Both the position numbers and the translations under genes were made by a program. A stretch of DNA of 23,144 bases, taken from contig DASPKA010000019.1 of the NCBI GenBank assembly GCA_035628335.1, forward strand, positions 1-23,144, read 5' to 3'. This document shows positions 21,500 through 23,144 of this stretch, piece after piece (the first letter of the stretch is position 1; each line of letters opens with the position of its first letter). The notes beneath the pieces were generated by a model. The model was not told the DNA's origin, ran no database searches, and saw only the letters and a list, made by a program, of their open reading frames with translations. This DNA comes from DASPKA01 sp035628335 (GTDB taxonomy: Bacteria; Patescibacteriota; Doudnabacteria; UBA920).

Positions 21500-21763
21500 A
21501 TGGAAAAATATTTAGTAGATTTGATTGGGTATATTGCGGGAGTGTTGGTTGCCATCACTATGGTGCCGCAAATAATTTTATCTTTGAAAACCAAAAATGT
21601 AACTGGTTTGTCATTGGGTATGCTGGTCATATTCTTTTTAAGCATGGTTCTGTGGGTTGTTTATGGTTATAAAATAGGCAGCTATCCATTGATGCTCACA
21701 AATGGCCTAGCAACGTTAGTTTCCGGGGTTCAGTTGTACTTAAAACTTAGATATTCAAGATAA
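21500..21763 (+). CDS. SemiSWEET-type sugar transporter (PQ-loop family)
   Basis: 87 residues, the length of bacterial SemiSWEETs, which dimerise to form a sugar uniporter. Three membrane helices are visible: LIGYIAGVLVAITMVPQIIL (8-27) containing the Pro-Gln pair (23-24), LSLGMLVIFFLSMVLWVVYG (37-56) with the conserved Trp52, and PLMLTNGLATLVSGVQLYLK (63-82) with the conserved Asn68 of the pocket. The loop TKNVTGLS matches the family KS/TGxS loop. Direction and sugar are unknown. The start has no SD; a perfect -10 box sits six bases upstream. A 13-bp terminator follows. Confidence 0.9.
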   Translation: MEKYLVDLIGYIAGVLVAITMVPQIILSLKTKNVTGLSLGMLVIFFLSMVLWVVYGYKIGSYPLMLTNGLATLVSGVQLYLKLRYSR

Positions 21764-21769
21764 TAAAAA

Positions 21770-22126
21770 TTAAGCCCGAGATATTGGATATCTCGGGCTT
21801 TCAAGTGCCTTTTGGAGCTCGGCTGCCAGCTCCTCATATGTAGTTTCCTCCAGCCACACCTCATGCCACCAGTCTGAGTAATACCCGGCTTGCGGCAGGT
21901 TGTGGACCTGGAGCTTTTTCTTTCCTGGCTTGAGTCTTTCAAATCGTACTGGGGAACCAAAGCGTTGTTTGCAGTAGGCTTTGGCTAAAGCTAAGGTCGG
22001 TTCAATGGCGAGGACCGCTGTCTCATAGCGGAAATCGTCTTCATTGACACCACGGACCACCCAAAACACGGGTGGCAAGGTGGCCCACACAGCCACTTGA
22101 ATCATTTTCTTTAGCTCATCTATCAT
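21770..22126 (-). CDS. Protein of unknown function, 118 residues (third gene of a small operon)
   Basis: The start at 22126 follows AAGGAGG by four bases; the frame extends 49 codons upstream but that region codes the preceding gene in another frame. The protein is tryptophan- and tyrosine-rich (FWVVRGVNEDDFRYET, GYYSDWWHEVWLEETTYEEL) with basic middle (RFERLKPGKKKLQVHN). No signal peptide or known domain is seen; it looks soluble. Its start overlaps the end of the zinc-ribbon gene by 11 bases, so the two are translationally linked. The stop lies inside the shared terminator. Confidence 0.68.
   Translation of the reverse strand: MIDELKKMIQVAVWATLPPVFWVVRGVNEDDFRYETAVLAIEPTLALAKAYCKQRFGSPVRFERLKPGKKKLQVHNLPQAGYYSDWWHEVWLEETTYEELAAELQKALESPRYPISRA
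21772..21803. terminator. Terminator between SemiSWEET and the three-gene operon
   Basis: AAGCCCGAGATAT (21772-21784), loop TGG, ATATCTCGGGCTT (21788-21800): a perfect 13-bp stem. TTT follows on plus and TTAATTTTTATT on minus. The minus-strand gene ends inside it. Confidence 0.9.
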
Positions 22127-22364
22127 TTTTCCTCCTTTTATCCCGCTTGCGCCATCGGCAGCGGGAGTAGAAAAGTCTTCGTTGATATTGGGCTTTCTTT
22201 GTGGGCGGAAACCACAACAGTCGTTCGCAAACTGGGCAAACCTCATACTCCTCTGGGTGATCCCACGAATCAACTAGGTATGCCCTTTCTGCGTCCGCGC
22301 GGGTGCCCCAATCCTCTTTGCACACTACACACTCCAAGATTTCGATAAGATATACTCTCAGCAT
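22116..22364 (-). CDS. Small zinc-ribbon protein, 82 residues (second gene of the operon)
   Basis: ATG 22364 is chosen because GGAG lies five bases upstream; a GTG two codons earlier would overlap the SD. Two CxxC pairs are present, CVVC (12-15) and CPVC (43-46), 27 residues apart, the layout of a zinc ribbon. The segment between them is acidic (DSWDHPEEYE) and the C-terminus is strongly basic (RRLFYSRCRWRKRDKRRKN), consistent with RNA or DNA contact. No family is recognised. The gene starts 10 bases after the stop of the 57-residue gene and overlaps the next start, so it belongs to a tight operon. Confidence 0.68.
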   Translation of the reverse strand: MLRVYLIEILECVVCKEDWGTRADAERAYLVDSWDHPEEYEVCPVCERLLWFPPTKKAQYQRRLFYSRCRWRKRDKRRKNDR

Positions 22365-22374
22365 GTTCACTCCT

Positions 22375-22548
22375 TCAACGAGTGTCTTTCCTTTTTTTGA
22401 TCTGTCGAGCAGCTACGGGGCCGCTCTTCATAATGGAAACAATAGCAGCAGCTACTCCTAGCACTGTAAAACAGTTGCCCGAAAGCAGACTTGCTTCGTT
22501 GAGTAAGAGGGCAATAAAGCCCAGGACCAGTAATATAATATCCTTCAT
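22375..22548 (-). CDS. 57-residue membrane protein (first gene of the operon)
   Basis: A short gene on the minus strand from ATG 22548 to TGA 22375. GGGAGG lies five bases before the ATG. The peptide begins MKDIILLVLGFIALLL (first membrane helix), has a short loop NEASLLSGN, a second helix CFTVLGVAAAIVSIM, and a basic tail ARQIKKRKDTR. The basic tail predicts both ends in the cytosol. No family is recognised. It is followed after 10 bases by the zinc-ribbon gene. Confidence 0.65.
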   Translation of the reverse strand: MKDIILLVLGFIALLLNEASLLSGNCFTVLGVAAAIVSIMKSGPVAARQIKKRKDTR

Positions 22549-22581
22549 ATATTCCTCCCGTGGTTTGTTATCAAGTTTTTC

Positions 22582-22599
22582 GGCAATACATTTATTGCC
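22582..22599 (-). promoter_or_regulatory. Leader hairpin of the three-gene operon
   Basis: GGCAATA and TATTGCC form a perfect 7-bp stem around a four-base loop, about 35 bases before the first start codon and directly after the predicted transcription start. It could protect the 5' end of the mRNA. Confidence 0.5.
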
Positions 22600-22604
22600 T
22601 GAGC

Positions 22605-22633
22605 ATTATGTCATAAAATAAGAAAAATGTCGA
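22605..22633 (-). promoter_or_regulatory. Promoter of the three-gene operon
   Basis: TCGACA (22633-22628), 17-base spacer, CATAAT (22610-22605), each one base off consensus. The 183-base gap 22549-22731 holds this promoter, the leader hairpin and the divergent promoter of the second TrmB-type gene; nothing else is seen there. Confidence 0.65.
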
Positions 22634-22696
22634 GAATAGCTAGTCAGAAATGAACCAGTATTTCAATATAGACTATATTTAAGGCATATTTAGCTG

Positions 22697-22725
22697 TTGA
22701 CAATAGTTCGTCAAAATATTACTAT
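22697..22725 (+). promoter_or_regulatory. Promoter of the second TrmB-type gene, leaderless
   Basis: Consensus TTGACA (22697-22702), 17-base spacer, TACTAT (22720-22725), then six bases to ATG 22732. Same geometry as the first TrmB-type gene. Confidence 0.75.
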
Positions 22726-22731
22726 TTAAAT

Positions 22732-23144
22732 ATGTTAAACACTATCCTAAAAGAACTAGGCCTTTCAGATAAAGAAATATCCGTATATTTGGCGGTTTTG
22801 AAGCATGGGAAGATTAGCCCAGCGAAGGCCGCCATCGTTACTGGCTTAAAACGTACCACGGTTTATAGTGTTGCAAAGGACTTGGTAAAAAAGGGTTTGA
22901 TGGCAGAAGACCTTGCGGGACCTAAGGGACTGCTTGCAGTTAACTCGCCGGAAGACATTAAGGCTTTTGTTCAAGCTGAAGAGCGGGAACTGGAAAACAA
23001 AAAACGGCTTGCGTATAAAGCCGTTGAGCTCGCAAAAGAATTTATTTCAACTTCCAACCTTCCTGTACCAAAAATTACTTATATCGCTGAAAAAGATTTA
23101 AGCGACTATGTGTATAAGAGGACAAAGGCCTGGCATCAGAGTAT
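22732..23144 (+). CDS. TrmB-family transcriptional regulator, N-terminal part (3' end outside window)
   Basis: 137 codons are visible and the frame is open at the right edge. The N-terminus is a winged helix-turn-helix: MLNTILKELGLSDKEISVYL, AVLKHGKISPAKAAIVTG, then KRTTVYSVAKDLVKKGLMAE as recognition helix and wing. An amphipathic helix follows (VQAEERELENKKRLAYKAVE), as in the coiled linker of TrmB proteins. The start of the effector part, VPKITYIAEKDLSDYVYKRT, matches in position the PKVMFYEGKEGLMQVYEDT segment of the first regulator at 6689-7483. The start codon has no SD and lies six bases after a -10 box. The ligand is unknown. Confidence 0.82.
   Translation, partial: MLNTILKELGLSDKEISVYLAVLKHGKISPAKAAIVTGLKRTTVYSVAKDLVKKGLMAEDLAGPKGLLAVNSPEDIKAFVQAEERELENKKRLAYKAVELAKEFISTSNLPVPKITYIAEKDLSDYVYKRTKAWHQS

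Noticed and set aside
22382..22621. 79-codon plus-strand frame
   Set aside because: It is antisense to the 57-residue gene, which has SD, promoter and operon context; the plus frame has none.

Overview
The window (23,144 bases, about 45% GC by eye) looks like a chromosomal piece of a Candidate Phyla Radiation (Patescibacteria, most likely Parcubacteria-type) bacterium. Reasons: bacterial RpoB/RpoC and ribosomal proteins S16 and L19; TrmB-type regulators; a very compact SMC; many core genes without Shine-Dalgarno (SD) sites; many short proteins of no recognisable family; TTAGC-type palindromic repeats next to core genes. TGA is used as stop (smc, glycosidase, small zinc proteins), so the code looks standard. 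Lineage is an inference, since no rRNA is present.

Layout. 1-5512 (+): 3' part of rpoB, a repeat-filled gap, complete rpoC, bidirectional terminator. 5530-7483 (-): TrmB-type regulator and a degenerate HD-GYP protein whose C-terminus copies the ssrA tag; a hidden 45-codon gene lies between them on +. 7666-10306: secreted 82-residue protein (+), trpS plus a small ORF (-), a membrane protein (-), and a small cysteine-rich protein (+) behind a leader with a 16-codon ORF and a terminator. 10360-16177 (+): compact smc, MgtA-like P-type ATPase, DedA membrane protein. 16204-18707: a protein with a structured leader (-), then rpsP, an RluA-type pseudouridine synthase and rplS (+). 18797-21763: secreted glycosidase (+), a TrpR/YerC-like regulator upstream of an isolated HisG-like gene behind a possible attenuator (-), an M15-like protein (-), a SemiSWEET (+). 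21770-22548 (-): a three-gene operon of tiny proteins. 22732-end (+): a second TrmB-type regulator, cut by the window.

Two expression styles are visible. Core and regulator genes generally have no SD; several have a -10 box only 6-10 nt before the start codon, implying leaderless mRNA. Ten mostly small or unrecognised genes instead have strong SDs, and most of these have their own sigma-70-like promoter, a leader and a hairpin terminator. The most interesting candidates for undescribed biology are this split, the TrpR-like/HisG-like unit with its possible attenuator, the leaderless 16-codon ORF plus terminator at 9824-9902, the hinge-less SMC, and the encoded ssrA-like tail. No tRNA, rRNA, CRISPR array, transposase or prophage was seen.
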